From SAR324 cluster bacterium (lineage in GTDB: Bacteria; SAR324; NAC60-12): a stretch of 64,000 bases of DNA. The translations under genes and the position numbers were made by a program. The stretch spans positions 99,262 through 163,261 of the forward strand of contig JADGAV010000006.1 in NCBI GenBank assembly GCA_015231825.1, read 5' to 3'. Below, piece by piece: positions 26,545-36,624 of the stretch. Numbering within the stretch: the first letter of the stretch is position 1; the number at the start of each line of letters is the position of its first letter. Under the pieces are notes generated by a model that saw only the letters and a program-made list of their open reading frames with translations, did no database searches and was not told the DNA's origin.

Positions 26545-27762
26545 TTATTGAATCTTGTCGTTGCCGCTTTTCACTATTTCTCCAAGCGGCACAAAACTTT
26601 CTCCTTTAAAAACAGTTGGCTGCATTGATTCCACCGGACGAAAATCGGATGGTGATGTATTCACTTCTATCCCTTCATACAAGGTATCCAATTTTAAATT
26701 TCGGATATTGGCCGCGTGTTTCATTACATTCTCCCTGGTCAGGTTGTCTCCGCATTTTTTCAGGACGTGCACCATTGTTTGAGCAACCAGGTAACCATAC
26801 ATATTTAAAGATTCCTTGCGATTCCCTTCAGGAAAATAGTCGGCCATAAATTTTTGCCAACGTTTCATTCCCTCTGTGTTTTGATAGTGCGGATCGGTGG
26901 GATCCATATAGTAACTGACACTGATGATCCCCTGGGATTTTTCCAGACCGGCAGGCTTTAAAACCGCTCCGACAGAAGCTGAGACATTGTTTAGAAAATG
27001 TACAGGTTTCCAATTGAAATCAAAAATTTTTTTAATTGCCTGTGCGGCAAATTTTGGAGTCGTTACATTAAAAAATATGTTGGCGCCGGATGCTTTCAAT
27101 TTAATGATCTGAGAATCGATTGTTGGTGAAGTGGTCTCATAACTTTCTTCGGCAACAATCATCGAATTTGAACGATCACCGAGACCTTTCTTCAAACCAA
27201 TCATATAATCTTTCCCATAGTCATCATTTTGATACAAAATTCCGATTTTTCCATCGGGGTGATTTTTTAAAATATACGATCCATAAATCTGCCCCTCTGT
27301 TTGGTAATTGGGTTGCCAACCCATCGTCCAGGGAAAATTTTCAGGGTCACTCCATTTTGAAGCCCCGGTTGCAACAAACAATTGCGGCACCCGTTTCTTG
27401 TTCAAATAGCTGTGTACTGCCGCATTGGTTGGAGTTCCAAGACTTTGAAAAACCAGCAGAACTTTCTCTTTTTCAACCAGTTTCCTAATTTGTTCCTTGG
27501 TTTTGGGAGGGGAGTAGCCGTCATCCAGAGAAATAAATCTGATGCTGCGACCGTTGATCCCACCTTCCGCATTAACTTTATTAAAATAGGCATTGATTGC
27601 TTTCCCGATAGTACCGTAAGCCGATGCAGGACCACTATAAGGCATAGTGTTCCCGATTTTGATTTCTTTATCGGTCACTCCGGGCATCTCAGCTGCACTA
27701 ATTGCAGCAGTCAGGGTGACGAAACCTATCGCGCAAATAATGCCACGATTCCATAGGTTCAT
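26545..27762 (-). CDS. Branched-chain amino acid-type ABC substrate-binding protein (first copy)
   Basis: Periplasmic receptor for the LivHMGF-type importer. I use the ATG at 27762, with GGAGGA 5 nt upstream and a signal peptide immediately following (IICAIGFVTLTAAISAAE); a longer frame from 27852 lacks a ribosome site. 405 residues. Motifs: IKIGNTMPYSGPASAYGTIG, FISLDDGYSPPKT, NFPWTMGWQPNY and GILYQNDDYGKDYM. A 230-bp space from livM suggests its own promoter, as binding proteins are usually expressed above the permease. Ligand could be a branched-chain amino acid, amide or urea; not resolved. Confidence 0.94.
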   Translation of the reverse strand: MNLWNRGIICAIGFVTLTAAISAAEMPGVTDKEIKIGNTMPYSGPASAYGTIGKAINAYFNKVNAEGGINGRSIRFISLDDGYSPPKTKEQIRKLVEKEKVLLVFQSLGTPTNAAVHSYLNKKRVPQLFVATGASKWSDPENFPWTMGWQPNYQTEGQIYGSYILKNHPDGKIGILYQNDDYGKDYMIGLKKGLGDRSNSMIVAEESYETTSPTIDSQIIKLKASGANIFFNVTTPKFAAQAIKKIFDFNWKPVHFLNNVSASVGAVLKPAGLEKSQGIISVSYYMDPTDPHYQNTEGMKRWQKFMADYFPEGNRKESLNMYGYLVAQTMVHVLKKCGDNLTRENVMKHAANIRNLKLDTLYEGIEVNTSPSDFRPVESMQPTVFKGESFVPLGEIVKSGNDKIQ

Positions 27763-27992
27763 AATATCCTCCAGGATTTGTGTTCGACGGATGAGCAGTT
27801 TGATAAAATTGAAGTCTGCATTAAAGAAGTATCGGCAAAGTCCCTTCGTCAAAGCTGAAAAGTCTGCACTGAATGCTTATCTCTCTCAATCTCTAGTGGA
27901 CAGAAAGTATAAGTGAAATTTTTGATTCGCTGAACAGTTTTTATCATCATAACAGCAAATAGACCAGAAAATCCTCTCTACCTGTTCAGGGA

Positions 27993-29033
27993 TCACTGGT
28001 TCAATTTTTGTTTGAGCCGGGTTAGAATTGCAGAGAACAATCCCGCAGATCCGGAAGGCATTGCATAGACGGTCGCGATAAGAAGTATTCCGAATATGGC
28101 ATAGGCCAGGTTTTTAGAAAAATCTTCCGCAAAATTGGGAAGAAATAAAACAAATAATGCACCGAAAATCACACCCGGTATTGATGCCATTCCGCCGATC
28201 ACCATGCCTGTTAAAAAAAAGAAGGAAAGCACAAAAGTGAAACTGTCGGGAGCGACATACTCGATGACTATCGCTGACAGGGCGCCGGCTGTCCCCGCAT
28301 AGAGCCCGCTGCACCCAAAAGTGAGTGCCTTGTAGAGGCTGGTATTGATTCCCATCGATCGAGCCGCAATGGGATTGTCCCGAATGGCAATCATCGCTCT
28401 TCCGGATCGGCTATTGACGAGATTTTTTGTACACCATAGCATCAGCAAAAGGATGCCTAAGACCACAAAATACCACCATTGGTCTGCCTCCAGAGGTAAA
28501 GCTTGCGGGACATCCGGTTTGTAGACATCCAGGCCTTGCACTCCTCCGGTCCATTGTTCAACATGTTTTGACTTGAGGATTTGTGGAGTGGCAATGGCAA
28601 GAGCGAATGTTGCCAGTGCCAGATACAAACCTTCCAAACGGGTGACAGTGAGACCAAAGATGAAACCGAAACTCAAGCAAATGAGAGCTGCTGCAGGAAT
28701 TGTCCAATAAGCAGGTACTTCAAGTTGATTGATCATGATCGCAGAGGTGTAAGCGCCAATCCCGTAAAAAGTGCTGTGTCCCAGGGAAATCTGCCCGTTG
28801 AATCCCGACAGCAGGTTCAAACCTAAAATAGCAATGGCATAAATACCGGCGAGAGTGAATTGAAACGTAGTGAATCCCTCAAAAACAAATGGGAGAATCA
28901 CTGCGAAGGAAAGGCTCAGTACGAATGCTAAACGGCGCCACTCGACATCTGTCAAACCGATTGTTTTGGAAGAACTTTCGGGAACTCCTGATTTAGAATC
29001 TGGATGGACTGCATGGTTTTCAACTTCAGGCAT
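27993..29033 (-). CDS. livM: ABC transporter permease LivM
   Basis: Inner-membrane permease of the HAAT family, 346 residues, with about ten hydrophobic spans. Family motifs: GLNLLSGFNGQISLGHSTFYGIGAY split across the first third (LSGFNGQISLGHSTFYGIGA), then the EAA-like cytoplasmic loop RAMIAIRDNPIAARSMGIN, which contacts the ATPases. It follows livH by 2 bp. Confidence 0.95.
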   Translation of the reverse strand: MPEVENHAVHPDSKSGVPESSSKTIGLTDVEWRRLAFVLSLSFAVILPFVFEGFTTFQFTLAGIYAIAILGLNLLSGFNGQISLGHSTFYGIGAYTSAIMINQLEVPAYWTIPAAALICLSFGFIFGLTVTRLEGLYLALATFALAIATPQILKSKHVEQWTGGVQGLDVYKPDVPQALPLEADQWWYFVVLGILLLMLWCTKNLVNSRSGRAMIAIRDNPIAARSMGINTSLYKALTFGCSGLYAGTAGALSAIVIEYVAPDSFTFVLSFFFLTGMVIGGMASIPGVIFGALFVLFLPNFAEDFSKNLAYAIFGILLIATVYAMPSGSAGLFSAILTRLKQKLNQ

Positions 29034-29035
29034 GA

Positions 29036-29932
29036 CTACACTCTGGTGACAATCTTCCGGCCAAATAAACCGTTTGGTTTCAAGAGCAGGGTCCCCGTAA
29101 TCAGGAGTAGAGCAAATGTCAGCTTAAGTTCGCTGCCAATGAACTCCACATAGGTTCCTACCAGGTTTTCGAGAACTCCGACGAGGAAACCTCCGGCAAC
29201 CGCGCCGCCAGGGCTATCAATACCGCCGATCAAGGCGGCAGTAAAACTGTAGATCAAGATGCCGCCCATCATGTTTGGATCAAGGAAAACAATGGGGGCA
29301 ATCATCATTCCGGAGAGACTGCCAAGGCTGGCCGCCAATCCCCATCCCAGCGCCCTCATCCATTTCACTTTGATTCCCACGAGGCGCGCGGATTCCGGAT
29401 TGGATGCAACTGCTCGCAGGGCAAGTCCCAGTTTGGTAGTTTTGAAAAACGAATAGATGGCAGCCAGCATGAACATCACAATCACAATGGTACCGACCTG
29501 ATGAGCGCCAATTAGGCCGCCGAACGAGTAGTCCGGAAAAGGAGAGGGAAATTCTTTGATCGTGTGCCCCCATATCTCGCCCGCAAGACTATTGAAAATT
29601 GCATACAAGCCAAGAAAAACCAGCAAATGGCTCAATGCGGGAGCTTGATGAATGGGAGCGAAAACAATCCGTTCGATGAGCATTCCACCTAGAAATGAAA
29701 TAACGAGAGTCAGCCCGAAGGCGATCCAATAAGGCACATCAAACCGGACTATCAATGTCCAGGCGATATAGGTGCTGAACATGGCCATTTCTCCCTGTGC
29801 GAAATTGATATGATCTATGGCCTGGTAGATCATCACTATCGCCAGCGCCAAACTGGCATAAATCGCCCCATTCGAGATACCGGCAAGGGTTTGCTGTACA
29901 AAAAGATCCACTTTTGTCTCCAATAGATTCAA
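29036..29932 (-). CDS. livH: ABC transporter permease LivH
   Basis: Second permease of the importer, 298 residues. Signatures: LAGISNGAIYASLALAIVM, HINFAQGEMAMFSTYI and the EAA-like loop ALRAVASNPESARLVGIKV. Pairs with LivM to form the translocation channel. Overlaps livF by 4 nt, indicating tight translational coupling. Confidence 0.96.
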   Translation of the reverse strand: MNLLETKVDLFVQQTLAGISNGAIYASLALAIVMIYQAIDHINFAQGEMAMFSTYIAWTLIVRFDVPYWIAFGLTLVISFLGGMLIERIVFAPIHQAPALSHLLVFLGLYAIFNSLAGEIWGHTIKEFPSPFPDYSFGGLIGAHQVGTIVIVMFMLAAIYSFFKTTKLGLALRAVASNPESARLVGIKVKWMRALGWGLAASLGSLSGMMIAPIVFLDPNMMGGILIYSFTAALIGGIDSPGGAVAGGFLVGVLENLVGTYVEFIGSELKLTFALLLITGTLLLKPNGLFGRKIVTRV

Positions 29933-30648
29933 TATCCCAAATAGGAGCGACGAACAGATTCATCACTTTTGAAAATTTCGGCTTTTCCTGAAATGACAAT
30001 TTTCCCTGTTTCCAGCAAATAGGCATGGTCTGCCAAATCGAGGGCGAGTGCAGCATTTTGTTCAACGATCAGCATGCAAACTTTTTCCTTTTGATTGATA
30101 TGTCGGAGGATTTCAAATAATTCCCGGACCAGCTTGGGTGCCAGACCAAAAGATGGTTCATCGAGAAGCAGCAAACGGGGGCGCAGCATGAGGGCGCGTG
30201 CGACGGCGAGCATCTGCTGCTCTCCCCCGCTAAGAGTTCCTGCCTGCTGATAATGCCTTTCTTTGAGGACTGGAAAATAACTGTGCATCCGCTCAATATC
30301 CGATTCAATTTCAGATTTTCTTTTCCGGGTGACTGCTCCCAGCTGCAGATTTTCTCTGGTTGTTAAACGCTCAAAGGTTCCCCGTCCTTCTGGGACATGG
30401 GCTATTCCGCAGCAACTCACCTCTTCGGTTGATTTTCCGACGAGGGAGTCTCCATCAAATGTGATTTTTCCTTTCGTATGAACCATCCTGCAAATTGCCC
30501 GCAGGGTAGTCGTTTTTCCTGCACCATTTGCTCCGAGAATGGTTGTAATTCCTCCCGGCTTAAGAGAAAACTGGACACGATGCAAAACTTTACTTTGGCC
30601 ATAAAAGGCATCCAGGTCGATCACTTCCAGTAAATTTTTCATGATCAT
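29929..30648 (-). CDS. livF: ABC transporter ATPase LivF
   Basis: 239-residue ATPase. Walker A GANGAGKTT, signature LSGGEQQMLAVARAL and Walker B LLLLDEPSFGLAP are all present; HVPEGRGTFERLT is the LivF-specific Q-loop region. It energises transport with LivG. Overlaps livG by 4 nt. Confidence 0.97.
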   Translation of the reverse strand: MIMKNLLEVIDLDAFYGQSKVLHRVQFSLKPGGITTILGANGAGKTTTLRAICRMVHTKGKITFDGDSLVGKSTEEVSCCGIAHVPEGRGTFERLTTRENLQLGAVTRKRKSEIESDIERMHSYFPVLKERHYQQAGTLSGGEQQMLAVARALMLRPRLLLLDEPSFGLAPKLVRELFEILRHINQKEKVCMLIVEQNAALALDLADHAYLLETGKIVISGKAEIFKSDESVRRSYLGY

Positions 30649-31430
30649 CCTGTTCCGAGATATGCTTCAATGACTTCAGGATGCCGTTGGATTTGAGTGG
30701 GAGTTCCATCGGCAATCTTTTTGCCGAAATTAAGGACGGCGACTTGTTCCGAAACCTGCATGACCAGATTCATGTGGTGCTCTACCAGCAAAATTGTCAG
30801 ATTCAGTTTTTCCCTGATTTTGAGAATCAATTCCTTCAATTCTTCGATCTCATCATGGTTGAGCCCACCTGCCGGCTCATCCAATAAAAGGATTTTGGGG
30901 CGGCTGGCCAGGGCACGGGCGAGTTCAACCCGTTTTTGCGTCCCAAAAGGCAGGGTAGAAACCCGGCTATGCATCATCGGACTCAAATCCAAATAATCAA
31001 TCAGATTCATCGCTGCTTCTCGGGCTTGACGATTTTCTTTACGTGCCCAGGAAAGGCCCAGGGCATTACTGAGGTAGTCACTTTTGGTATAGTGATGACC
31101 GCCTGTCATGACATTATTTAAAACGCTCATCGTGGGAAATAGTGCCAGGTTTTGAAAGGTGCGCCCCATTCCGAGGCTGCTCATTTTGTATGTGGGCAGA
31201 CTCAGAATAGATTGTCCTTCAAAAAAAATATCCCCGCGGTCAGGATCATAAATCCGGCTCATACAATTAAACAAAGTCGTTTTTCCGGCGCCATTGGGAC
31301 CAATCAGTCCACAGATACTTCCTTTACTTATCTCAAATGAGACCTTGTCCAAAGCAGTAATGCCACCAAATCTAACGGTCACATCGGAAACGCTCAGGAG
31401 AGGAAATTTGTGAATCTCTCTCTGTTTCAT
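30645..31430 (-). CDS. livG: ABC transporter ATPase LivG
   Basis: 261-residue ATPase, first gene of the importer operon. Walker A GPNGAGKTT, the LivG-type signature LPFGTQKRVELARAL and Walker B LLLDEPAGGLN. The segment GMGRTFQNLALFPTMSVLNN is the family's Q-loop region. Upstream is a 268-bp gap that should hold the operon promoter, but no confident -35/-10 was found. Confidence 0.97.
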   Translation of the reverse strand: MKQREIHKFPLLSVSDVTVRFGGITALDKVSFEISKGSICGLIGPNGAGKTTLFNCMSRIYDPDRGDIFFEGQSILSLPTYKMSSLGMGRTFQNLALFPTMSVLNNVMTGGHHYTKSDYLSNALGLSWARKENRQAREAAMNLIDYLDLSPMMHSRVSTLPFGTQKRVELARALASRPKILLLDEPAGGLNHDEIEELKELILKIREKLNLTILLVEHHMNLVMQVSEQVAVLNFGKKIADGTPTQIQRHPEVIEAYLGTG

Positions 31431-31698
31431 ACAGATTTTGGAAATAAAATTCAGATAGACAGAGTCTGGTCTGCAACGATGACTTTTGGGTTGTGGCTCT
31501 AAAAAATAGATGTTTCAAGGGTTTTATAATGAACCATCACCTTTTTCAAGCTCGTAGCCTTGGCTTTTCAAAGATCAGGATAAGGGGAAATGATCTCTTG
31601 AAATTGAAACTGCTGAGCGTCTGTCCGCAAAGTAAAATGACACCGGCAGTTTCTTTTTCAATTTGAGCAAATAAAGGGAGGGTGCAAGGTCTAAAAAA

Positions 31699-32955
31699 TT
31701 AAATAATCCATTCAACATTTTGCTCTGCAAAGGCGTCGATGTAGCGGCCAAATAGTTGGGAAGGGTCATCTTTTGGTTTGATATGGCTCTTCTGCAAGGA
31801 ACTTTTTCCAGATTCAAGAAAGCGCATGTACATGGGGCGTGGAATATTCAGAACATTTCTCAGAGAATAGGCAAATAGGCATGCCGATGAGTGACCCAAT
31901 AAGACTTGGGTTTGAATATCTTTCATGTGGTTTATGGTCGACAGTCCCTTTAAGCCTTTTCCATAGGCCGCCAGGCTTTGTTTTAAATTGGATTCAACGC
32001 GACCTTTCAGTTTTGGAGAATATCGTTGGTGTATGACCGAGATTTGCAGACGGAACATCCAGATCTTTCCTTCCAATGCAAAAGGAATAGGACTGTCGGG
32101 ATTTAATCCTCTCATTGTGTTGATCGTTTCAAGCAATTCATCTTGAATAAATTCTATTTCTGCCAACGACATAACAATAGCAAAAAGACTGCGGGCAATT
32201 TTCTCTTTATAGGAATTGATGTTTTCTCCCGTTGGCAGTTTAACGGTACCATCAATCGTATCTTGAACAGTCTTGATCGACAATGATTTGAGATCAACTG
32301 CATTGACGTTGACCCTTTCCTGTTTCAATTTAATAATCGGTGTGAGTAAATCCATTCCGAGGGTCACATTTTTAAGATTTTGTGCATTGGCACTATCCTT
32401 GTTTTCGGAAGGATTAACTACAAGGCTTTTGAGTTCATTTTTATCTTTTTTATACTGCATCAACAATTGCTTCTGATAAAAGCGGTAGCTTGAAAGTAAA
32501 ATGCTGGCATTTTGACCGTTGAAATTTCCGAGGCCGATTGGCAGTGCCAACTGCATTAAAACGCTTCGATTCTGCTCTAAAGTTAAGTTTTGCTTGTCCT
32601 GGGAGAGATTTGCTGCAAGTGCAATACGGGCAGAATGTCTATTGGGGTTTTTCTCCAAAGAACTCACCAAACTCATATTTTGGGAGGTTTTTTTGAACTC
32701 AGCAATTTCTAATCCAGAGATTCTTGCTTTTTGCACAGAATCTCCCGTTTTTTTTATCCCACCGAAAATTTTTGTAAACACTTTTGAAGCACTATGGCCA
32801 TGTGCCGCCCGGATTTCTTTTAGCCTTTCTTTAAATTCACTTTTGTAAAATGAACGAATGTCGGGAAGACTCTGCAATCGTTGCGAGTTGAACGGCACAT
32901 TGAGAAAACTGCTTCCCTGAGGGCCCCCACTTGCTGGGCGGTTCTGTTCTGCCAT
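31699..32955 (-). CDS. Hypothetical soluble protein
   Basis: 418 residues, no signal peptide or membrane span, predicted mostly helical with a disordered Gly/Pro/Ser-rich N-terminus (AEQNRPASGGPQGSSF). There are Asn/Lys/Gln-rich segments and no Cys-rich or catalytic motif that I recognise. A central helical core (about 240-380) includes FAIVMSLAEIEFIQDELLE and VLLGHSSACLFAYSLRNVL. It lies 268 bp upstream of livG on the same strand but need not be part of the transporter operon. Codon use looks like its neighbours. Confidence 0.75.
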   Translation of the reverse strand: MAEQNRPASGGPQGSSFLNVPFNSQRLQSLPDIRSFYKSEFKERLKEIRAAHGHSASKVFTKIFGGIKKTGDSVQKARISGLEIAEFKKTSQNMSLVSSLEKNPNRHSARIALAANLSQDKQNLTLEQNRSVLMQLALPIGLGNFNGQNASILLSSYRFYQKQLLMQYKKDKNELKSLVVNPSENKDSANAQNLKNVTLGMDLLTPIIKLKQERVNVNAVDLKSLSIKTVQDTIDGTVKLPTGENINSYKEKIARSLFAIVMSLAEIEFIQDELLETINTMRGLNPDSPIPFALEGKIWMFRLQISVIHQRYSPKLKGRVESNLKQSLAAYGKGLKGLSTINHMKDIQTQVLLGHSSACLFAYSLRNVLNIPRPMYMRFLESGKSSLQKSHIKPKDDPSQLFGRYIDAFAEQNVEWII

Positions 32956-33033
32956 AATGTTTGCTTATTTAATCAGAAATTAGTCGGTCAGTACTGAAAG
33001 GAAAAAGCGGTTGACTTTTATTTCACCAGACGA

Positions 33034-33900
33034 TCAGTCTGATGTCTGAATTTGGAGTTGAAAATCTGCTAGTTTCAGATGGCCTCCACCAATCAAGACG
33101 CTGCAGTAGTTGGTCTCTTTATTGAATTTTCCCAGATATATATTTTTAAGAAATTTTCCACGGCAGATGTAAAATTGACTTTGATGGCCGGCTTTGACGT
33201 AATTTTTAATCTTTTTTTCAGATTTGAAGCGCACCCATATGTGGGGAAGATACAGTTGGACTTGGTAGTCTTGAAAAGTCATTTGATAGTCCAGTTCATC
33301 CGTAATTCTACATGTTCGATCTCCAACTCCAGTGCTTCCTGGATAATACTTTCCAAGATAATGAACCCTGCAAATATACTGACTTCCTGAATCCGTTTTT
33401 CCGCTGGCGACAGCATCTGGAGGAATTTCTTTTGTGTCCACCCAATAGTGGACTAAGATTTTAAAATTATGGGATGTAAAAATTTGATCTTCAAAGCGAT
33501 AATGACATCTATTGCCGATCACTACCCCTTGTCGGGGGACTCCTTTCTTCGTTTTCAGGCACAAATATTTTTCACCCAGCAAGGGTGTGCGGCCTGCATC
33601 AAAAGCACCTATCGGAATATTGCCTTGCTTGACCTGAAACCATCCTAAATTTTCTTGCGGATCGACAAGAACTTGATAGTCTTCCTTGAGCAAAGTCGAA
33701 CCATAAATCAGTTCACATCCTTCTGTGTTGCCGATGATACCGAAATTGTTTTGCCGATCCCGGCAATAATAGAAATTTCTTCCTTTTCCTACTTTTATTT
33801 GAAAACTTTGATAAGGGAGAATTCCTGATTTCACTTCATGCCATTGTGCAAAGCAGGAAGAGCTCAGACCGATTATAAAAAGCAATAAAAAAATCAGCAT
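33034..33900 (-). CDS. Secreted protein of four DM9-like (DUF3421) repeats
   Basis: 288 residues with an N-terminal signal peptide (LIFLLLFIIGLSSSCFA). The mature protein divides into four repeats of about 65 residues, each opening with a Trp (WHEVKSGILP, GWFQVKQGNIP, YWVDTKEIPPDAVASGKT, IWVRFKSEKK), then a Y-x-C or Y-I-C strand, a central Cys, and closing with a strand such as DYQVLV, NFKILVH or DYQVQL. This matches DM9/DUF3421 repeats, best known in insect proteins and in mannose-binding oyster lectins, and found sporadically in bacteria. A carbohydrate-binding envelope or secreted role is inference. Conserved Cys pairs may be disulphides. Confidence 0.78.
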   Translation of the reverse strand: MLIFLLLFIIGLSSSCFAQWHEVKSGILPYQSFQIKVGKGRNFYYCRDRQNNFGIIGNTEGCELIYGSTLLKEDYQVLVDPQENLGWFQVKQGNIPIGAFDAGRTPLLGEKYLCLKTKKGVPRQGVVIGNRCHYRFEDQIFTSHNFKILVHYWVDTKEIPPDAVASGKTDSGSQYICRVHYLGKYYPGSTGVGDRTCRITDELDYQMTFQDYQVQLYLPHIWVRFKSEKKIKNYVKAGHQSQFYICRGKFLKNIYLGKFNKETNYCSVLIGGGHLKLADFQLQIQTSD

Positions 33901-34289
33901 CGTCGGAATTTTCTTTCTGAAAATTAGAGAAGTTCAACCGGGTCAGGAGGCATCTTACCATGTTCTTTTCGCAAATAGGAAGATTTTAAAAAGGAAGAGG
34001 GTTTCCAGTCTTCCTGTCCATATCGACCAAAAAAATGCTTCTAGTCAATTCCTTCGTTTCGGCAAGTCCGGAACTTGTGTGTTTTTGATTGACAGGCTTC
34101 CAGATGGAGATGCCGCCTGGCTGCGTTCAGTTGATGGGAAGGTCTGACTAAGTCATTGAGTTTTGGGGAAATAGGAGTTATCTTGTTTTTCCAGAAAGAC
34201 CCGCATTTAAAATGTCAGGGTGTTGCCTTTAAGGGCCCTCATGACAATCAGAAAAAATTTTCAAAAACCGCCAGAATGGACAGAACACT
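33901..34289. other. Intergenic region upstream of lpxD
   Basis: This 389-bp divergent gap has no convincing small gene. A TTGACA occurs near 34089 but lacks a matching -10. No ribosome site stands out before the lpxD ATG at 34290. Confidence 0.45.
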
Positions 34290-35315
34290 ATGCCTTGGAC
34301 AGTGAAGAAAATTTGCCAAAAACTGGGACTCAATTTTTCAGGAAATGGCGAGCTGATCTTGGTGCAGGTATGTGGTCTGAACCGACTCCTCCCTGGTGCC
34401 GCGGTTTTTATCACCAATTCAAAAGATCTGTCTCGGATTGCTGCTTCTGAAGAAATTGCAGTGATTGCGCCTCCTGAAATAAGCAGTTCTCACCACACGA
34501 TCATTTTTTCTACTGATCCTTTGGCAACCCATACCCAGATCACTTACCTGCTGCACGTTTCGCCCATAAAAAGCAAAGGTATTCATCCAATGGCTGCAAT
34601 TGGAGAAAATGTAATTTTAGGAAAAGAGGTAACAATTGATGCCCAGGTCGTCCTCTATCAGAATGTTAAAATTGGGGATTATTCGGTGTTGCGGGCCGGC
34701 GTTGTGGTCATGGAAAATTCTACGATTGGAGAAAGCTGCCTGATCTATCCGAATGTAAGCATTCGCGAAAACTGCAGAATTGGGAACCGCGTCATCATTC
34801 ACAGCGGCACCGTCATCGGTTCAGATGGCTTTGGCTATTTTCAGAGAAAAGGGATACACCATAAAATTCCTCAGATCGGAGGAGTTATTCTGGAGGACGA
34901 TGTTGAGATTGGAGCAGGCTGTACGATTGATCGATCCCGATTTTACAATACGGTGGTTGGAAGAGGAAGCAAATTCGACAATCAAGTGCATATTGCTCAC
35001 AACGTTGAAATTGGAGAACATTCCCTGTTGACCGCCCAGGTAGGAATTGCAGGGAGTGTGACTACTGGGCATCATCTTGTGATGGGAGGGCAGTCTGGAA
35101 TTGCTGATCAAATTGATGTGGGCAGCGAAGTCACGCTGCTTTCAAGAGCTCTGATTACAAAAAATACGGAAGATCATGAGGTGGTGGGAGGAGCACCGGG
35201 ACGGCCTGCCAAAAAATGGAAACGAGTTCAGGCGTTGATCAATCGACTTGATCAGTTATTTGATCGTGTTAAACGCCTTGAGTCCCTAATTGAAAAAAAA
35301 ACAATGGAGGATTAG
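34290..35315 (+). CDS. lpxD: UDP-3-O-(3-hydroxyacyl)glucosamine N-acyltransferase LpxD
   Basis: Adds the second hydroxyacyl chain in lipid A synthesis, directly after LpxC. 341 residues, normal length. The N-terminal uridine-binding domain (about 1-95) is followed by a left-handed beta-helix of hexapeptide repeats (about 100-300) and a C-terminal helix ([16 protein letters not shown]). Family signature: [10 protein letters not shown] and [13 protein letters not shown], which holds the catalytic His, then [12 protein letters not shown]. It stands alone rather than with bamA, lpxA or fabZ. The stop overlaps the convergent purM stop by 4 bp. Confidence 0.96.
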   Translation: MPWTVKKICQKLGLNFSGNGELILVQVCGLNRLLPGAAVFITNSKDLSRIAASEEIAVIAPPEISSSHHTIIFSTDPLATHTQITYLLHVSPIKSKGIHPMAAIGENVILGKEVTIDAQVVLYQNVKIGDYSVLRAGVVVMENSTIGESCLIYPNVSIRENCRIGNRVIIHSGTVIGSDGFGYFQRKGIHHKIPQIGGVILEDDVEIGAGCTIDRSRFYNTVVGRGSKFDNQVHIAHNVEIGEHSLLTAQVGIAGSVTTGHHLVMGGQSGIADQIDVGSEVTLLSRALITKNTEDHEVVGGAPGRPAKKWKRVQALINRLDQLFDRVKRLESLIEKKTMED

Positions 35316-36484
35316 CGGTATTCAAATGTTCCGGCCTCTGATTCAATCTGCAGTGAATTTCCGCTGGAGCTCGATTGACATCTACCGATTTGCTGGACTT
35401 CCAGTTGATATTTGTTTCCGATCGCTTTCACCACAGGCAGTAATTCGGGAGAACCGATGATCTCCATACGGTGTCCCATATTGAATACCTCATACATTTC
35501 CCGCCATGAAGTCTGAGAAACTTCCTGGATTGTTTTAAACAAAGCTGGAATGGGGAAAAGGCCGTTTTTAATATAATGAATGTTTTTCCCAAATCGGAGG
35601 CATTTGGTCTGTCCTCCCCCGGAACAGTGAATCAATCCGGAAACACTTTCACGGTGCTTTATCAATAATTCTTTGATGACAGGCGCATAGGTTCGGGTTG
35701 GGGAAAGCAGCGCCTGACCGATAGTCAAAGGAGTTCCGTTCAAAGGGTCGCTCAAACGAAAGGGGCCGCAGTAGGCAAGTGTTTGCGGAATGTCTGGGTC
35801 ATGGCTTTCGGGGAATAGTCGTGAATAGTCGGAATGGAGCAGATCATGTCGGGCGGATGTCAAACCATTGCTTCCGATTCCGCTATTGTATTGAGCTTCG
35901 TAGGTAGTTTGTCCGTAACTGGCCAATCCAATAATGATATCTCCCGGACGAATATCTTCGTTGGTGATGATTTGATCCCGGGGCCACCTTGCTGTCACGG
36001 TGGAATCAATAATCAAGGTCCGCACCAAATCACCAACATCCGCTGTTTCCCCTCCTGTCGTGACTAAATTGATCCCTGTTTTCGATAATTCGCGGACAAA
36101 TTTTTCGTTTCCTTCTATCAATGTTTTAATGATTTCTCCCGAAATGCATTTGGCATTGCGGCCGATGGTGCTTGACAGTAAAATGTGATCGTAGATGCCC
36201 ACACAAAGCAGGTCATCCAGATTCATAACGATAGCATCCTGGGCAATTCCCTCAAAAACAGAAAGATCATCAGTTTCCCGAAAATAAAGATAAGCCAATG
36301 ATGATTTCGTTCCCGCACCGTCGGCATGCATTACATTGCAGTAGTTGGGATCCCTTCCCAGGTGATCTTCAACCACTTTACAGAAAGCAGAAGGGTACAG
36401 TCCTTTATCGATCTTGAGAATTGCCTGGTGAATGTCCTCTTTTTTTGAAGACACCCCGCGACTTTGATAGCGTCCCAGATTCAA
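35312..36484 (-). CDS. purM: Phosphoribosylformylglycinamidine cyclo-ligase (AIR synthase), long type
   Basis: Fifth step of de novo purine synthesis. 390 residues, longer than the E. coli enzyme (345) and like the Bacteroidetes-type AIR synthase. Evidence: the first two lines of the fold [15 protein letters not shown] and [29 protein letters not shown], the catalytic-site segment [16 protein letters not shown] and the C-terminal [13 protein letters not shown]. The functional call as AIR synthase, rather than a related PurM-fold enzyme, is strong because the FGAR/ATP-binding GGETAD motif is intact. The gene is not clustered with other pur genes. Confidence 0.9.
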   Translation of the reverse strand: MNLGRYQSRGVSSKKEDIHQAILKIDKGLYPSAFCKVVEDHLGRDPNYCNVMHADGAGTKSSLAYLYFRETDDLSVFEGIAQDAIVMNLDDLLCVGIYDHILLSSTIGRNAKCISGEIIKTLIEGNEKFVRELSKTGINLVTTGGETADVGDLVRTLIIDSTVTARWPRDQIITNEDIRPGDIIIGLASYGQTTYEAQYNSGIGSNGLTSARHDLLHSDYSRLFPESHDPDIPQTLAYCGPFRLSDPLNGTPLTIGQALLSPTRTYAPVIKELLIKHRESVSGLIHCSGGGQTKCLRFGKNIHYIKNGLFPIPALFKTIQEVSQTSWREMYEVFNMGHRMEIIGSPELLPVVKAIGNKYQLEVQQIGRCQSSSSGNSLQIESEAGTFEYR

Positions 36485-36563
36485 CGGTGACTCCTAGTCC
36501 GAAATTTTTACTGAGGAAACATTATGGGATGAGTTCTACGACAAGCTGGAGAGGGTGAAAAGG

Positions 36564-36589
36564 GGGCATTGTTCGTTTGCAAACAATGC
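36564..36589 (-). terminator. Terminator downstream of the M23 peptidase gene
   Basis: GGCATTGTT (36564-36572) and AACAATGCC (36581-36589) pair perfectly over 9 bp around an 8-nt loop. Read on the minus strand, the stem is followed by CCCTTTTC, a short T tract. It lies 36 bp downstream of the M23 stop. Confidence 0.6.
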
Positions 36590-36624
36590 CAGTAGGATTA
36601 TTTTGAGGAATATCCTTCCTGCGC

